Shown: positions 44,677-56,774 of the stretch, in pieces
Numbering within the stretch: the first letter of the stretch is position 1
Layout: every line of letters begins with the position of its first letter
Assembly (NCBI GenBank): GCA_009602735.1
Contig: WELA01003606.1
Coordinates: 142,770-206,769 of the forward strand
Direction of reading: 5' to 3'
DNA: 64,000 bases
Source: Mesotaenium endlicherianum
Taxonomy: Eukaryota; Streptophyta; Zygnematophyceae; Zygnematales; Mesotaeniaceae
Notes under the pieces: model-generated
Databases searched by the model: none
The model's input: the letters and a program-made list of their open reading frames with translations, nothing else
Told to the model about the DNA's origin: nothing
Translations under genes and position numbers: made by a program

Positions 44677-46150
44677 TTACTGACTGTTGCTGTCTTTTAA
44701 AGGCTGGTCTTTCNTCTCGACCTTTGGGAGGTGCTTGACTGGACACTGCTGTCTGAAGTGACCTGTCTGCTGGCAATGGAAGTAAATCGATTTTGCTGAG
44801 GCTGGTCTCGGCTTCATCCTACCACCACCTCTTCCATAGCCGCCTCGAGGGAAACCACCTCTCCCTCTAGACTGCATAGCATTGTACTCATACCCATATT
44901 CATCACCCTGATCATCCTTAGCCTGGTCTCCTTCAATTGCATTGTAGGAACCGTGGGGCTTTTTGACAACTTTAGACACCAAAGCATTACTCTGGCGCTT
45001 GTGATTGAACTGCTGCTGATCCCAGGCATCAGCATCCTGTATCAAGTCAGCCAATTTCTTATACTTCTTTTCAGCAAAATGACCCGAGACTTCGGATTTC
45101 AAGCCATACTTGAAGTATGCTATAGCGCTCTGGCAAGTCTGGCTGCTTCATCATGTTCTCCTGGAACTTCTGAGCAAACTCAGCACCTGAAGTAGTCTGC
45201 TTCAGTGTCAAGGAGATCATCGCATAGATAGCTTTCTCTTGCTGATTGATCACATCAAACTTCTCATGCAGTTTCTCAACAAACTCTACCCAAGTAAGGT
45301 CACCGAGTTGTTGAGCCTTACGCTCTCTTTTCCAATACAGCCACGAATCTGCTGCACTGCCTTTCAGTAGAGCACCAGTGTGCCTGACCTTCTCGTAATC
45401 TTGCAGTTTTGGGTAGTTCTCCAGCCACTGCTCGACATCAGCGAGAAACTTGATCAGGTAATACTTTTTGTTCCCCCTAGGAGTATAATCCTGGGGAGGT
45501 TTAGGCTTGGGCTTACTAGGCCCTCTGCCACCACCACCAGTGGTTTGAGAACCCAGTTGGTCCCTGTTCCCCAGCAGAGACATTATGATTCTCTTGTCCT
45601 TCTGTTTGGACTAATACATGCTCGCCATTTGCGATTGCATTTGCACGAACAATGCGCCTAGATCAACATTCTGAGGTGGGAGTCTAGCAAATGCAGCAGT
45701 AGCAACGGCATCAACTCGCTAAGTAGTGTCCTCAACAGTCCCTCTCGCTCCTGCAGCAGCAATTCCTGCCGCATTCAGCCGGTCACGAATTTGACCTAGG
45801 GGCACATTGAATTGTACAGCAGGAGGTGGGTTCAGAACATTGGTCCTTGATGCCATAAGTTCTTCGACAGTGCGCTCGTCCGCTGGCTATCCTTCCCTCC
45901 TTTCTATATCTTCAGCAGCCTTTGCTAATCGTTCAGCTTCTAAGCTGGCTCTCGCCTCCTCAGCCTGCTGTGTTGCGACTGCGGCAATAGCAGCTGTCTC
46001 ATCTGCAGCCTCTCTAGCTGCAGTATCTGCCACTGCTTCAGAATAGGTACGGGTTCCCGTTACATGGCTTTGAGCCTGATTTTTGACATTCTTGTTATCC
46101 TTGTTCTCCATGTCTTGGGAGTTGCTAGTTTGAGACCTTGTCCTTACCAT
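44677..46150 (-). pseudogene. Element A4 gag
   Basis: The minus strand starts at 46150 with MVRTRSQTSNSQDMENK. It has the alanine-rich N-terminal region, the capsid part at 45071-45583, a basic glycine-rich linker and a CCHC zinc knuckle (CFHCQQTGHFRQQC) before the DSNSQ end. The TTTAAAA heptamer is kept. The assembly has a single N at 44714. Broken fossil. Confidence 0.75.
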
Positions 46151-46166
46151 ACAAAAGAAGACTGTG

Positions 46167-46184
46167 ATAATTGCTCCGATACCA
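46167..46184 (-). promoter_or_regulatory. Primer binding site of element A4
   Basis: The minus strand reads TGGTATCGGAGCAATTAT, one base from the 5' LTR. It is nearly the same as the A2 and A3 sites. Confidence 0.65.
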
Positions 46185-46185
46185 C

Positions 46186-46903
46186 TGAATTGAATTGGCT
46201 TACTAAAAAGGCGATTAATAATTAATGAAGATCTTTATATCAGCAAGTAATCTTTATGGTATTTTTTGTTAATTGATTAAACAGCAAAAGACAACACACT
46301 AGCAGTGGACAATACTCGTAAGTCAAATGGAAGTAAACTAGCATCAATAATGCAATCAGCAAACTCACACATAGGCAAGGCTAGGAGACAGTGCATATCA
46401 ATAACTTCTTGCCTTGGATTCAGATCTCTCTCAGTAAGCAGTACAAGAGAGTTGGCCTCGTTTCCGAATGCCGAATTCGAGAGCAATGCCTAGCATATGT
46501 ACATGGAATGAGTTTACTGTTCAACGGCCAGTGCGATGCCACCGCCTACCCGGGAGTTAACCACGTTGGTAGGACCTCGGTTAACCAAATCCACCGCCAT
46601 CTCCCATCATCCCGATTCGCCATCCATCCGAAGGATGTCATCTGGCCATTCATCGAGCACACCACACTTAGATGCGTATCTAGGCAGTTCGCTGCTATCG
46701 AGTACGGAGGTCAGCTGGCTGTCAAAGAATGTGTCAGCAAGCTGACCTAAGTTGACTTCAGCCTGCTGCCCCCGGCTGAGTCATTAAACTGATTATTTAA
46801 TAAAGTCCAGCAGACTCAATATTAACTAAAGTTCAGCAGCTGAACTTATTTAACTATTATATTTAATTGAATATTATATCAACCAATATACTGATTCATT
46901 ACA
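46186..46903 (-). repeat. 5' LTR of element A4
   Basis: 718 bp, TGAATTGAATTGG to CTGATTCATTACA in plus view. It is collinear with the other family A LTRs. Confidence 0.8.
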
Positions 46904-47359
46904 GTACGCCTAGGTACAAAGAGTTGGCCTCGTTTTCGAATGTTGACCTCGAGGACAATGCCTCGCCTACGTACGTGGAATGAGTTTATTGTTCAACAGC
47001 TAGTGCGATGGCACTGTCTACTCGGAAGTTAACCAATTCTGTAGGACCTCGGCTAACCAAATCCACAGCCATCTCCCATCATCCTAAATCGCCATCCACC
47101 TAAGGTTGTCATCTGGTCACTCATTTAGCATATCACATTTAGATGCATAATTAGGAAATTCACTGATATCGATTACGGCAGTCAGCTGAGTGTCAAAGAA
47201 TGTGTTAGCCAGCTGACCTATAATGGACTTCAGCTTGCTGCTCCCGGCTGATCATTATGATGAATAAAACTAAAAGTCTTTTTAATAATTAAAATTCAGA
47301 AGACTGAATACAATTAAGTATTATATGTATTATATCTACCAATATACTGATTCATTACA
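46904..47359 (-). mobile_element. Old family A LTR relic
   Basis: From AGAGTTGGCCTCGTTTTCG to CTGATTCATTACA this follows the family A LTR but with many more differences than the copies to its left. It appears to be the oldest family A trace here and the landing site of A4. It marks the right edge of the transposon block. Confidence 0.7.
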
Positions 47360-49787
47360 TTACCCTTCGACAAGGATTAAGAAATATGTTTACAACTTGT
47401 TGACTTCAGATTACTGCCATTCTTGGCTATTGGTATTCATTAGAGCTTGGTTACTTTTATTGGTGAATTTCCACATAGGGACATCCGATGCCTCACGTGG
47501 TAGTAGCTAACTTACACTTTGCTTTCACAATATGAGTAAACACTAGTATACTTGAGAGCCTACTATATCCTTCACGTTCTCCAACTTCTTGAATTCTTGT
47601 TTCATTTTTATCTTCTAAGAGGTTTTTTTGTTGTTGTGATATTTGACTTTTGTTTGATGCATTTTACGCACATTGTAATGTCTAAAATCCTTTGGTCTCA
47701 CATGCGCTATTGATGATCTAGTATCATTTTTCTCTCCCTATTTGTTTCTCACGTCGCTATTTTTATTTTTATTTTCTGGTCGCTACTTTCCCTCAAATCT
47801 TAGAAGTGGTGTCTCCTCCCATGGGCCCGTCTGTTATTAACTCATAAAGCATGATAACACGGTGAGATCATGAGAAAACACGTATGTACCGCGATGCTAA
47901 ATGTTTCATGATAGTCTAACGCGTTGACCAGCGTGCAATGCGAGTTCTAACGTTTGCTAAGAGATGTCTACGTTGTTTTACGAAAATGTCGGTGACGGCA
48001 AAAATGCGCAAGTCCAATAGAGTCCAATGTGGTCCAATGCGCGTAGGTTGACTAAAGACAAATACATAACTGCACTTAGCAGGCTTGAGAAAGTTGCTTT
48101 CAAGGATCTTCGCCGACAAAAATCCACACGTTATGATGGTCAAGTAGTTGCAGAATAGTTTGGTGATATGCGAAGGACCCGCATGCCCCAAGATTGACCA
48201 AAAGTTGTATTTTTGAAAACATCCAAGGCTGACCGTCAGCATTTCAAAAAATACCCAACAACTTTTATAGGATTTTATTTTACATCTTGTATCTAATAAA
48301 AATCATCAGAACAAAATGTCCGTAACTTGTTAGGAGATGCATGATTTGCTCCCATTGAGGAGGATTGCAGTTGACATGATTTAGAATTTAACGGAATTTT
48401 AAATCATCCAAAACGTGGAATTACGTATAAATTTTCTCGAATGCAGGGTCTTACCCGGGATGGGGCGAAATAGATCGGGATAGGTAGAGGATAGACGGTA
48501 GTGTACAGCAGCTATATACATGGTTGTATTGTTGCCGAAGACTTCTGAATGGTTCCGATGCATCTCAAGGGGCGTTTGACTGCGTTAGGCGACCAATTAC
48601 TAGGTATCTTGCCAGACCGTGAGTGGAGTATTTCAACAATCCCACGTGGATGAATCTCTCGCTGCACGTCATTCTTTACCTACTGAGCAGGCTGTCATGA
48701 CCTGCGTATGGTCCAGTATGGACTGTACAGAATTCTAGAAGAACTCGAGTGAACCTGCCTGCTGCTGCCTGCATGGATCAGAATGGATGGATGTTCGGGA
48801 CTCGTCTTGTCAACATGCGACGATGCATACAATCTACGACTAATTGAGGGCTAAAATGTACTCATGCAGAAGCTGGCAGAAGCAGTCAAAACCAGAAAGC
48901 TAGACCAATTGCCAAGTCGGACGTACTTCGGTGGTACTCATAAGCACCTTAAGCCAGTTGGCCTCGGCGCGCAGGAGATCAGAGCGCCGTCCATGTGGAC
49001 ATGCCATGTCAATGTTTGGGAGTTGGGACCAGCTATGCTGAGCTAGGACTTCATTTAATTTCAAGTTCTCAACTACCTTCCATCAACTGCCTCGTTCCAA
49101 GCTATGCTGGACCAGGTTGCAGTCTAGAGTCTGGACTGAACTGAACCGAATGTATTGAAGGAATGGGACATGTGCGCGACTAGATGGCGCTGGACGTCGG
49201 CCTATGCACTCTTCGTGATTTTCACAACGACATCGAATCTGAAAAAGTCAACAGCTCAAGCACCCTCGATGATTAGTCGGAGACAGTCTACACCGTCCCT
49301 ACTTGATGAATGAACGTATCATTGCACCGATATTTCTTTATTACCTAGCCCACGCCACACTTGAGCCATCAACCAGCCTAGAGCTCGGAGCTGCTGAAGC
49401 ATGCTGGGGCCACTTGGTAAAAGGACGTATTCTTGGCCGGCAATGAAATGCATAGGTGGAAAGCTGAAGAACGCTCCAGAGTCCCGGAGGTGACAGTCGC
49501 GAGTCGCTTCCACACATCGGTGTGCCCGACTGTGCCCCTCACTGCTCCTGCTTGCTCCTGCTGCCGAGTTACAGATTCCCTGTGTAGTGCGACGAGTGTC
49601 GTGAGCATAAAGCATCTACTGCTTCGCATATCCTGGCGATGGCATACCAGGACGAAGGCCCTTGCCAAGTTCACACAGTTTCCTTTCCCGCACGGTAATG
49701 GTGCTGGGCATGTCTTACTGAGGGTTTCGCGTTGGTCGTAGTTGTCACTAAATCGCTGGAGTACTTTGTTTATCAATAGTCAGGGCC
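47360..49787. other. Host spacer without a recognised gene
   Basis: About 2.4 kb between the transposon block and the AT-hook gene. No reading frame above about 130 codons is present, and none shows a known domain. The base composition rises from AT-rich on the left to mixed on the right. The last few hundred bases presumably hold the promoter and 5' leader of the gene at 49788, but no clear TATA box or upstream coding exon could be fixed. Confidence 0.5.
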
Positions 49788-52106
49788 ATGGCAATGGTGG
49801 CCAGCGCCAAGCCCTTCGCGGCACTTGATTTTGGTGGAGACTCGATTGTGGACTTCTCGCTTGACTGTGGGGCATTTTCTGGCAATGAAAGTGATGGTCA
49901 ACCAGGGACAAGTGCATTGTCCGATGACCAGACGTGGTCTGGAGCTCCAGGAAGATTTAGGCATATCGATGATTGCACTGATGAAGTCTCTTCTCGTGTG
50001 GCAAATAAGAGCGGAGAAGGACCTAAAGGGCTCACCATTATTAGGCGTCAGCAAGAGGTGTGTGATGTCCAGGAAAAAGGAGTGCAACTAGTGCTCAAGG
50101 TAGGAATAAATAGCTTCCTTCACCCTTTCCCGTCTCCGTCATCCGCAACGACTACGTTGATGGAGTCACAAAGTGAGAAAGAGGCGAGTGGTAGATGCGA
50201 AGCAGGTATCGTCCAGTCATGCCACAGTAGAGCTCCATACGACTCAACCGTCCTGGGTAATATGGATGAGAATACCTATTCAAACTTGTCCGGAGAGGCA
50301 GAACTGGCTGCAGATGGTATAGTTATCATTCCCAAGTGTGTTGACCTGGACACAGTCCCTGCTTCAGCTGAAGATGCAGTTGCCCTAGTTTCTCCATCGT
50401 GCAAAGGTTCTTCAGGACATTCTGGTCAGGCTGATTTGGCAGAAGGGGAGCAATATGGGTGTAATGTGGAGGACAACCAGGAGGAGGGAAGCCACGGTAG
50501 CCAGGGTGCTGGCAGTAGCATTCTTTTAGCTACACCTGAGCAACAAGTCCACGGTGACAGCATGGCAGATGGAGGAGACACTGGGCCAAATAACTCAAGT
50601 CCGTCAAGAGCGGGTCAGGGACATAGTAGTGTACAGTATGCAATTTCGACTCTGCCCCTCAAGAGGAAGCGGGGAAGACCGAAGGGGAGTGGTAGGAAGA
50701 ACAAAGGGCAGACAATGGTCGTGCCCAAGCTGCAGTTGCCTGCAACTTCGAGCTCTATGGGTAATCGCGCCATGTATCTGAAGCTACAGGAACAAAAGTC
50801 AGCAGGCACAAACACGTCCATGCCCAAGCGTCAGCCTGTCACTAGGTGTGACGACGGAAGTGGCAATGTTCTCAACGTGGCACGAAGTCAGAGCTGCAGT
50901 AGGCCTGATGCTCAATACAGGTCTACTCATGGTCATGATGAAGACATAAGGGGCATTAATCGTGCTGGTAGTCATGGGAGCAACCAGTCACTAAATGGCA
51001 GCTCAAAGCAGCCGCCGGTTGGAACTCCGAGGAAACGTGGTAGGCCAAGGAAGCGGCCCACTGAGGAGGGCCCTGTCGTTGTTGAAGTGAAAGAGCAGCG
51101 CCTTCACAGGGGCTTCAGCAGAGATAGTGCATCTGCCTCCCCCTGTCTGGGAGACGAGTCAGCTGGTTGCAGCCTCAAAGGCAGTGCTGCAGTTGATGTC
51201 ACTGTTGTACGGGATCCTGCCTCCACAGGACTTAGTCACAGAGCGTCACTGCAGAGTACAGGAAGTCGTAGCATTGCTTGCAAAAAGGATTGGCTTACTG
51301 TAAGTACGATTGCAAGTGAGGAAGTGAAGCAGGGAGCTGACGACTGCCAGAAGTTGGTCGATGTAGAACTTCCCTTTGCTGAGCCTGCGAGCCCTGATGC
51401 TGATACAGGCACTGACTATAAAAGCGACATCTTGGAAGGAGGTGCCAGTGGATGGGATAGTGAGGACTTTGAGTATCCAAGCAAGCGGCGTCGGTCATTA
51501 GGCAGGCCTAGAGGCAGACCTTCCAGAAAGCAACACTTGCTATCAGTTTGCAAGGACTCTCCTCGTGGCAGGTCAAGCGCGGAGGCTTCTCGAGGTGAGG
51601 GCTCTTCCAGGCATGTCAAAAAGGCAGTCAATAAGAGGCCACGTGGCAGGCCCTCAAAACTCCAAGCAGGGGTTAGGGCCAGTGCCAACAGATGTCAGCA
51701 GCCTATGCAGAAGGAGGAACTCTCCAGCAAAGCAGAGCGGCTTGGAGATCCCAAGCTCTGGCAGGGCATCCATGTGTCAAACGACGTGAGTAATGTGCAC
51801 TGCAGTCTGGAGCAGAAAGGCAACGGCCTCCAAAGCACAGTCAGCTTCCAGCTTCAGGATGATGTGCGAGTGCTTAAGCAGCCTCGCCACACAGTGAACA
51901 ATATAAGGTTGGGCGACCCCGATGGGTCAACCCGTACTTACCAGGAAGTCAATGCGGAGCTGGACGTTCCCTGGCTCCCTTCGCTTCTGGACGAGGTGCC
52001 CCTAGATGAGGAAATCGATACTGCTGCCAACTTCGATATTGAGGGTTCTTTTCCATTTTCGTATCTGGAGGAGCTTAATACCAACGCCTTGCAGCTGGCC
52101 CAGTAG
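49788..52106 (+). CDS. Multiple AT-hook DNA-binding protein
   Basis: An open frame of 772 residues starting ATGGCAATGG in a good context (ggccATGG) and ending at TAG. Four AT-hook regions bind the minor groove of AT-rich DNA. They are KRKRGRPKG at about residue 292, PRKRGRPRKR at 414, a double GRPRGRP core at 566-581 and KRPRGRPSK at 616. Between them the chain is Ser/Gly/Asp-rich and probably disordered. The last 50 residues are acidic with hydrophobic residues (PWLPSLLDEVPLDEE), like an activation or docking tail. No methyltransferase, PHD or PPC domain was seen, so it is not a typical AHL protein. The sequence CTCAAG/GTAGGA at 50099-50100 looks like a splice donor, so part of the frame may be intron. 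It is probably a nuclear chromatin protein, convergent with the MOM1-like gene. Confidence 0.75.
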   Translation: MAMVASAKPFAALDFGGDSIVDFSLDCGAFSGNESDGQPGTSALSDDQTWSGAPGRFRHIDDCTDEVSSRVANKSGEGPKGLTIIRRQQEVCDVQEKGVQLVLKVGINSFLHPFPSPSSATTTLMESQSEKEASGRCEAGIVQSCHSRAPYDSTVLGNMDENTYSNLSGEAELAADGIVIIPKCVDLDTVPASAEDAVALVSPSCKGSSGHSGQADLAEGEQYGCNVEDNQEEGSHGSQGAGSSILLATPEQQVHGDSMADGGDTGPNNSSPSRAGQGHSSVQYAISTLPLKRKRGRPKGSGRKNKGQTMVVPKLQLPATSSSMGNRAMYLKLQEQKSAGTNTSMPKRQPVTRCDDGSGNVLNVARSQSCSRPDAQYRSTHGHDEDIRGINRAGSHGSNQSLNGSSKQPPVGTPRKRGRPRKRPTEEGPVVVEVKEQRLHRGFSRDSASASPCLGDESAGCSLKGSAAVDVTVVRDPASTGLSHRASLQSTGSRSIACKKDWLTVSTIASEEVKQGADDCQKLVDVELPFAEPASPDADTGTDYKSDILEGGASGWDSEDFEYPSKRRRSLGRPRGRPSRKQHLLSVCKDSPRGRSSAEASRGEGSSRHVKKAVNKRPRGRPSKLQAGVRASANRCQQPMQKEELSSKAERLGDPKLWQGIHVSNDVSNVHCSLEQKGNGLQSTVSFQLQDDVRVLKQPRHTVNNIRLGDPDGSTRTYQEVNAELDVPWLPSLLDEVPLDEEIDTAANFDIEGSFPFSYLEELNTNALQLAQ

Positions 52107-53301
52107 GCGGTAGTAGGCGGTAGGGCTCAGGCGTCGAACTCTCGTCTGTGTCATCTAGTTTAAGCTTGTTCAGCACATGGCGGTTCTGGAGGACACCTGT
52201 GCTTCTTTGAGTTGGACTGCCAGGTTCAATTTGATGATGCCTAGTTGGCATTTTTACTAGTTCAGCTAAGTTTAGGCAATAACGGTGAGCCGCAACAAGC
52301 AATGTTGAGCATTGTAATTGTAAATTTTGTAGGCTGTTCCAACACTAACTCAATGCTGGAGGAGCTCTGTACGATAGAAGCAGTACAAAACTGCTTTTGC
52401 TCTCAGTTGGGGGGCTGTAACATTGTACATATACTTTCTGATCGACTGGTTTTTAGTTCAAAAGAAGTATTTTATGTTCTGACCAAGGGAATGATTATTT
52501 CTTGCATGAACATGTAGAACCGAAAGCAGTGCTCCATGCCTTCACTGTTCGTTTTATACAGACACATCTCTTCAGAAGAATTCATGTTTTAGTGAAGTGT
52601 ATATGGGTCCATCTACAGTATCAGTTCCCATCATGCCCACTGAAAGTAGTAGGGACATTGATTTGGGCTTCACTAGCTTACTGGATATTGTCAACCAACT
52701 TATCGATGGAAATTTGCGACACCTCAGACATGCCCTATTCTCTTGCCAAAGCGGTGTTTCCAACACGAGCAGGATGATGAGCACTTACATCAACGCTTGC
52801 TTGCATTGAGATCTTTTTACCCGCATGCATGGTAGTGAGAACATCTTAGTCCTTTTTGAGAAAGCTACAGAACAACGCAGCCTGCTGTGGTAACTATTGT
52901 GCACTTGTACCATGACATGGTCTTTCAGAGTAGCCAAGAAGCCTGCATTGGACACTGCTATGGGGGCCGCCCATCATCATCCTGCCTGCAACTTATGCAA
53001 CTCAGAAGGGCAAGCATTTGAACTTGCAATGTAAGCTGCTATCTTCTTGTCGGCTTTGTGCTAATCTACTTGCGTACTATTTTTCAAATTTTTAAGGTGG
53101 CGACAGTTACTATTGCTATACAGCAAATGACAGGACCCACACCATCTAAAATACCAATCGAAGTGATGTACTTACAAAGCAACTGCTCCTATCTGAGATC
53201 TGAGCCGTAGCCCAACCTGTGCCTACGCAGTATGTACATCTGCACCAACTTATTTATGTGTAGTACCTTGCTCAAGCGAACGAATCAGAAGAGGCATGCA
53301 A
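52107..53301. other. Convergent intergenic region
   Basis: About 1.2 kb between the stop codons of two convergent genes. It should contain both 3' untranslated regions. It has TGTAA-type motifs (for example tgtaattgtaaat near 52315), but no poly(A) site can be assigned with confidence. No coding region was recognised. Confidence 0.5.
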
Positions 53302-53607
53302 TTATACGGGACTTCTTGCAGGAAGAGGAGGTGCAATAGGCTGCACAACAGCAGAAGGGGGGGGTCCATGCTGCAGGAGGCTCCTGTCTCTGACAGCATC
53401 GGCCAGCCAGCGGTGGGACTCCACATAGCGCTTGTATTCACGAAGTGCTTCCAGCTGCTGGCGCACCTGTATTTCCTTCTGCTCCTTGGCTATCGCATGA
53501 GCAGCCCTCAGCTGCGTTATGTTCTCCTCGAGAGCCGCTCTCATCTGCGATATCCTCTCCTCAAAAGCCGCGTCCATGAAAGCGACCTGCGCTCGCAAGT
53601 CACCATG
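53302..53607 (-). CDS. MOM1-like gene, last exon: C-terminal coiled coil
   Basis: 306 bp including the stop. It encodes a heptad-rich helix (AFEERISQMRAALEENITQL; EIQVRQQLEALREYKRYVE) and a proline-rich tail. Arabidopsis MOM1 carries a conserved C-terminal coiled-coil motif (CMM2) needed for silencing; this could be its counterpart, but the match rests on position and type only. The acceptor at 53608 (ATGAAG) is the least certain boundary; another exon form ending in frame at about 53610 is possible. Confidence 0.55.
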   Translation of the reverse strand, partial: HGDLRAQVAFMDAAFEERISQMRAALEENITQLRAAHAIAKEQKEIQVRQQLEALREYKRYVESHRWLADAVRDRSLLQHGPPPSAVVQPIAPPLPARSPV

Positions 53608-56600
53608 CTTCATGAAAAAGTACCCAACGGCAGGCCCAAACAGACAAGCAAGTCGTAAGCAAGAATGAACCGCTCATCAAGGATGCACTTGAGGGTCAGA
53701 GCGCGGCCCTCCGACAGGCAAGCCAGGAGAAGGAGAAGGAGAAGAAGAAGAAGAAGACAAAGAGAGAGTAGGAACCCTGGAGCAAGCAAGCAAGCACAAG
53801 CAAGCAAAGAGGCACTTTTCTGCCTAGCTGAAGTGCGAAAGCCAACGTGCCCTACCTCGCGCAGGGCGCCATCGATGTAGCACTTGAGGCGCAGCTCCTC
53901 GGCTTCTAGGGGCTCCAAGGGCCGCGGCAGGCTTGCAAGGTGTCTGTAGAACGCCGCATCGATCTGGGCACGCAATGGCGGTGGTGGCGGCAACGGCGGC
54001 GACGGCTGCGGCCCTCTCGGCACGGCCTGCACCGGCACCAGCAGACCGGCACGAGTGCTGCCGACAGCAGCAGGCGCAGAGCTTGCCGGATGTTCACCAC
54101 CCAAGCTTCCAGGTACTATTGTCAGCTGTGCGAGCATCCCACCAGGCATCTCATTGATGCCACCTGTCAGTGTTCCTATACCTGTACCTTCACCAGGAAT
54201 TTGGGACGCAGAGGCCTGGCCAGCTAGCGCGGTGGCACTTGCAGGAGGAGCAATCTGCGCAGGAGTGGCCCTGTTGAATGAGCTGACTGCATTTGCGCCA
54301 CTTGGCATCGCTTCAGAGGGCTGCAGGGCATGCGTGGCGATTAAACCTGCTGCAGCCGCCCTATGCCCCTCGAGTGCGATTCGCGTGGGAGCAACAGAAG
54401 GAGAAGCTCCCTCCAGGGGGCTGGGAGTTCGGGCACCAGGAACGCCGGCCCTCTGCTGCTCCCTCTGAGCCACTGCCAATACAACAGGTGGTAATGAAGT
54501 GGCGGGGCTGGCCTCCGGAGGATTTAACAGCTGGCCTGCCTCTGCGGCAGATGGAGCTGACTCAGCGCCAAGCCGCCGCTTGCGTCCCCGTCCTTGTGAC
54601 CGCAGACATGACAATGCAGCATTGACAGGCTGCTGGGTTCTGAAGCTCTGCTGCTGCCGTCGCTCTCCCAGGCTGACTCCCCTGCTGAGTGCCGGCAACT
54701 GCAAAGTCGCAGCATCACTGCCTCTTGCCACCTCTGAGCGAGCGGCTCTGTCTCCTGCAGCTACAGCTGCAGCTGCCACCTGGACACCTGCGGCCGCGGG
54801 TGGCACATTGCTCAACCTGGGCTGATCATGACGGCCAGCGGCCGGCGTGTGCCCACCCAAAGCCTGGCTGTCAACGGCCCCCGTTGCGCCACGTGGTTCA
54901 GGGACAGCTGTTAGACTCAGCACGGCCGCTTCGTGAGGGGGCGGCTGCAGCAGCTGCTCCAGCTGCTGCGGCTGTCGCACAACCGCCGCCAGGTGCGCGG
55001 CCACAGGACCCTCGTCCACGCCCTCCTCCTTCTCCCACATCTGCACCTCCGCCTGCTGCAGCCGCAACAGCTCCCGCTCCTCCTGCTTCTGCCGCTCCTT
55101 CAGCCGCATCTGCTGCCGCTGCTGCTGTATGCTCAGCCAGTCCCTGGCCTCCTGCTGCGACTTGCGGAGCTGAGCCTTGACGAGCACCTGGTGCTTGCGG
55201 AGCTCGTCGTACGACTCATACGACACCACCCCCGCCACCCGCCTGCTCTTGTCCCCCGCTGCCACCGCCCCAGCTGCCGTCGCTGCTGCTCCTGCCACTC
55301 CCACCCCTCCTCCTCCGCCCTCGCTCTCCTCATGCGCGCCAACTCCGGCGCCTTTCCCTTGCCCCAAAGCACCCTCACGCGCCTTGTGCTGCTGCGACCC
55401 GCCTCGCTCTCCTGCGCTCTCACTTCTGCTGGGCTCCGACTGCGCTGCCACCTGTCGTCGGACGACAGGCTCATGGTGGCGGTCTTGTTGCAAACGCAGC
55501 ATGGGCCCATTTGGCAGAAGAGCATCACCGCTCACTCTGCCCATGATCGTCCCCTCTCCACCACTCCCTCCTTGAGGCTGCTGCAGCTGCTGCTGCTGCT
55601 GCTCCCCAACCCCACCACTCTCACCCCCACCTCCAACCCCACTCCCATCCGCAGCCCCAACTTTTCCACCTCCACCTCCTCCTCCCCCTTCCGCTACGCC
55701 GCTTGCCACAATCACACGTTCCGCTGCCGCCACTGCCGCCACCTCTGCCGCCGCCACTGCCACCATCACCTCTTCTGTCTGCTGCCTCTGCTGGGCCCCA
55801 GCATCCTCACCCTGCTGCGTGGAAAGTAGTGCTGGAACCTCACCTTCCTCGAGCTCTTGGGGCAAAGCCAGGGGCAAGGGCAGGGGCAGGGGCAGGGGTA
55901 GGGCACTTGCTGCACCACCTACATTCGCCACCTCAGCAGATCCGGGACCTTCGAGTGTGCCCTCCCTCTGCTCCTCCGCATCTGCCGCCAGCTGTCTCCC
56001 AGGCGCATCCCCCTCTGGATCCATCATGGCAGCTGCCCCCGCGTCGGCCTCTGTCTCCATGGCCACTCCCCCTTGCTGCTCCTGCCCCTGTTGCTGCAGC
56101 TCCTCCTGCTCCTGCTGCTGCTGCTGCTGTTGCTCCACCCCCACTCCTGTCTCGACCCCGCCCGCCCCGTCTCCTCCCAATCCCCTCTTACCTGCGCCAT
56201 CTTCCTTTGCCCTCACATGCCCTGCGGCGACACCGCTCTCCATTCCGCCCCGCGCTGCCTCCTCCGGTGGCACATCAGAAGTGGCCCCGTGGCTGGCTGC
56301 AGGCGTGCCATCTGGCGGCTGTTCCGGCGCGGGATAGCACTTTGAGGACAGCTGGCTTTTGAGCTGGAGCATCTTTTCGACTGTCTTAGCCCCTAGCAGC
56401 GGCAGCACCTTTTTGGCTGCTGCCAGAGAGGCCTCCTCGTCCACGCCCACGCCCAACTCCTCCGCCGCAAGCCAGCACTGCACACCCATCACCCACCCAC
56501 CCACCCACGTGTGCCCACCCACACGCCCACAAACTTCCGGCTAAGGCTGCCTGCCCACTGTCTGAAACTCTGCCAGGCAGTCCCTCCAGCCACAGAGAGC

Positions 56601-56714
56601 TGGCCTCCCAGCCGCAGCAAGCCCCTCACACCCCATGTCTGCGTGTGCTGGTGTTTTTGAAGGAAAGAATGCTTGTGCTTGCGCGTGTACATGTGCGTGT
56701 GTGTGCACACATCC

Positions 56715-56774
<60 letters not shown>

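Larger units (their letters stand above)
38549..46903 (-). mobile_element. Element A4: family A chromovirus
   Basis: A minus-strand fossil. It has a 3' LTR piece (38549-38796), third ORF (38882-40535), chromodomain (about 40990-41130), integrase (41463-42326), RNase H (42532-42888), RT (about 43000-43780), protease (about 44000-44460), gag (44677-46150), primer site and 5' LTR (46186-46903). The 3' LTR is only partly present. Broken, with roughly ten interruptions. It joins an older LTR relic on its right. Confidence 0.8.

Noticed and set aside
49319-49776. Short frames upstream of the AT-hook gene as genes or 5' exons
   Set aside because: No domain, no convincing splice sites joining them to 49788, and overlapping frames on both strands of similar length.
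54933-55829. Long plus-strand frames opposite the exon at 53856-56477, and similar ones at 57667-58497 and 59038-60093
   Set aside because: They are shadows of GC-rich repeated codons of the minus-strand exons and show no domain of their own.
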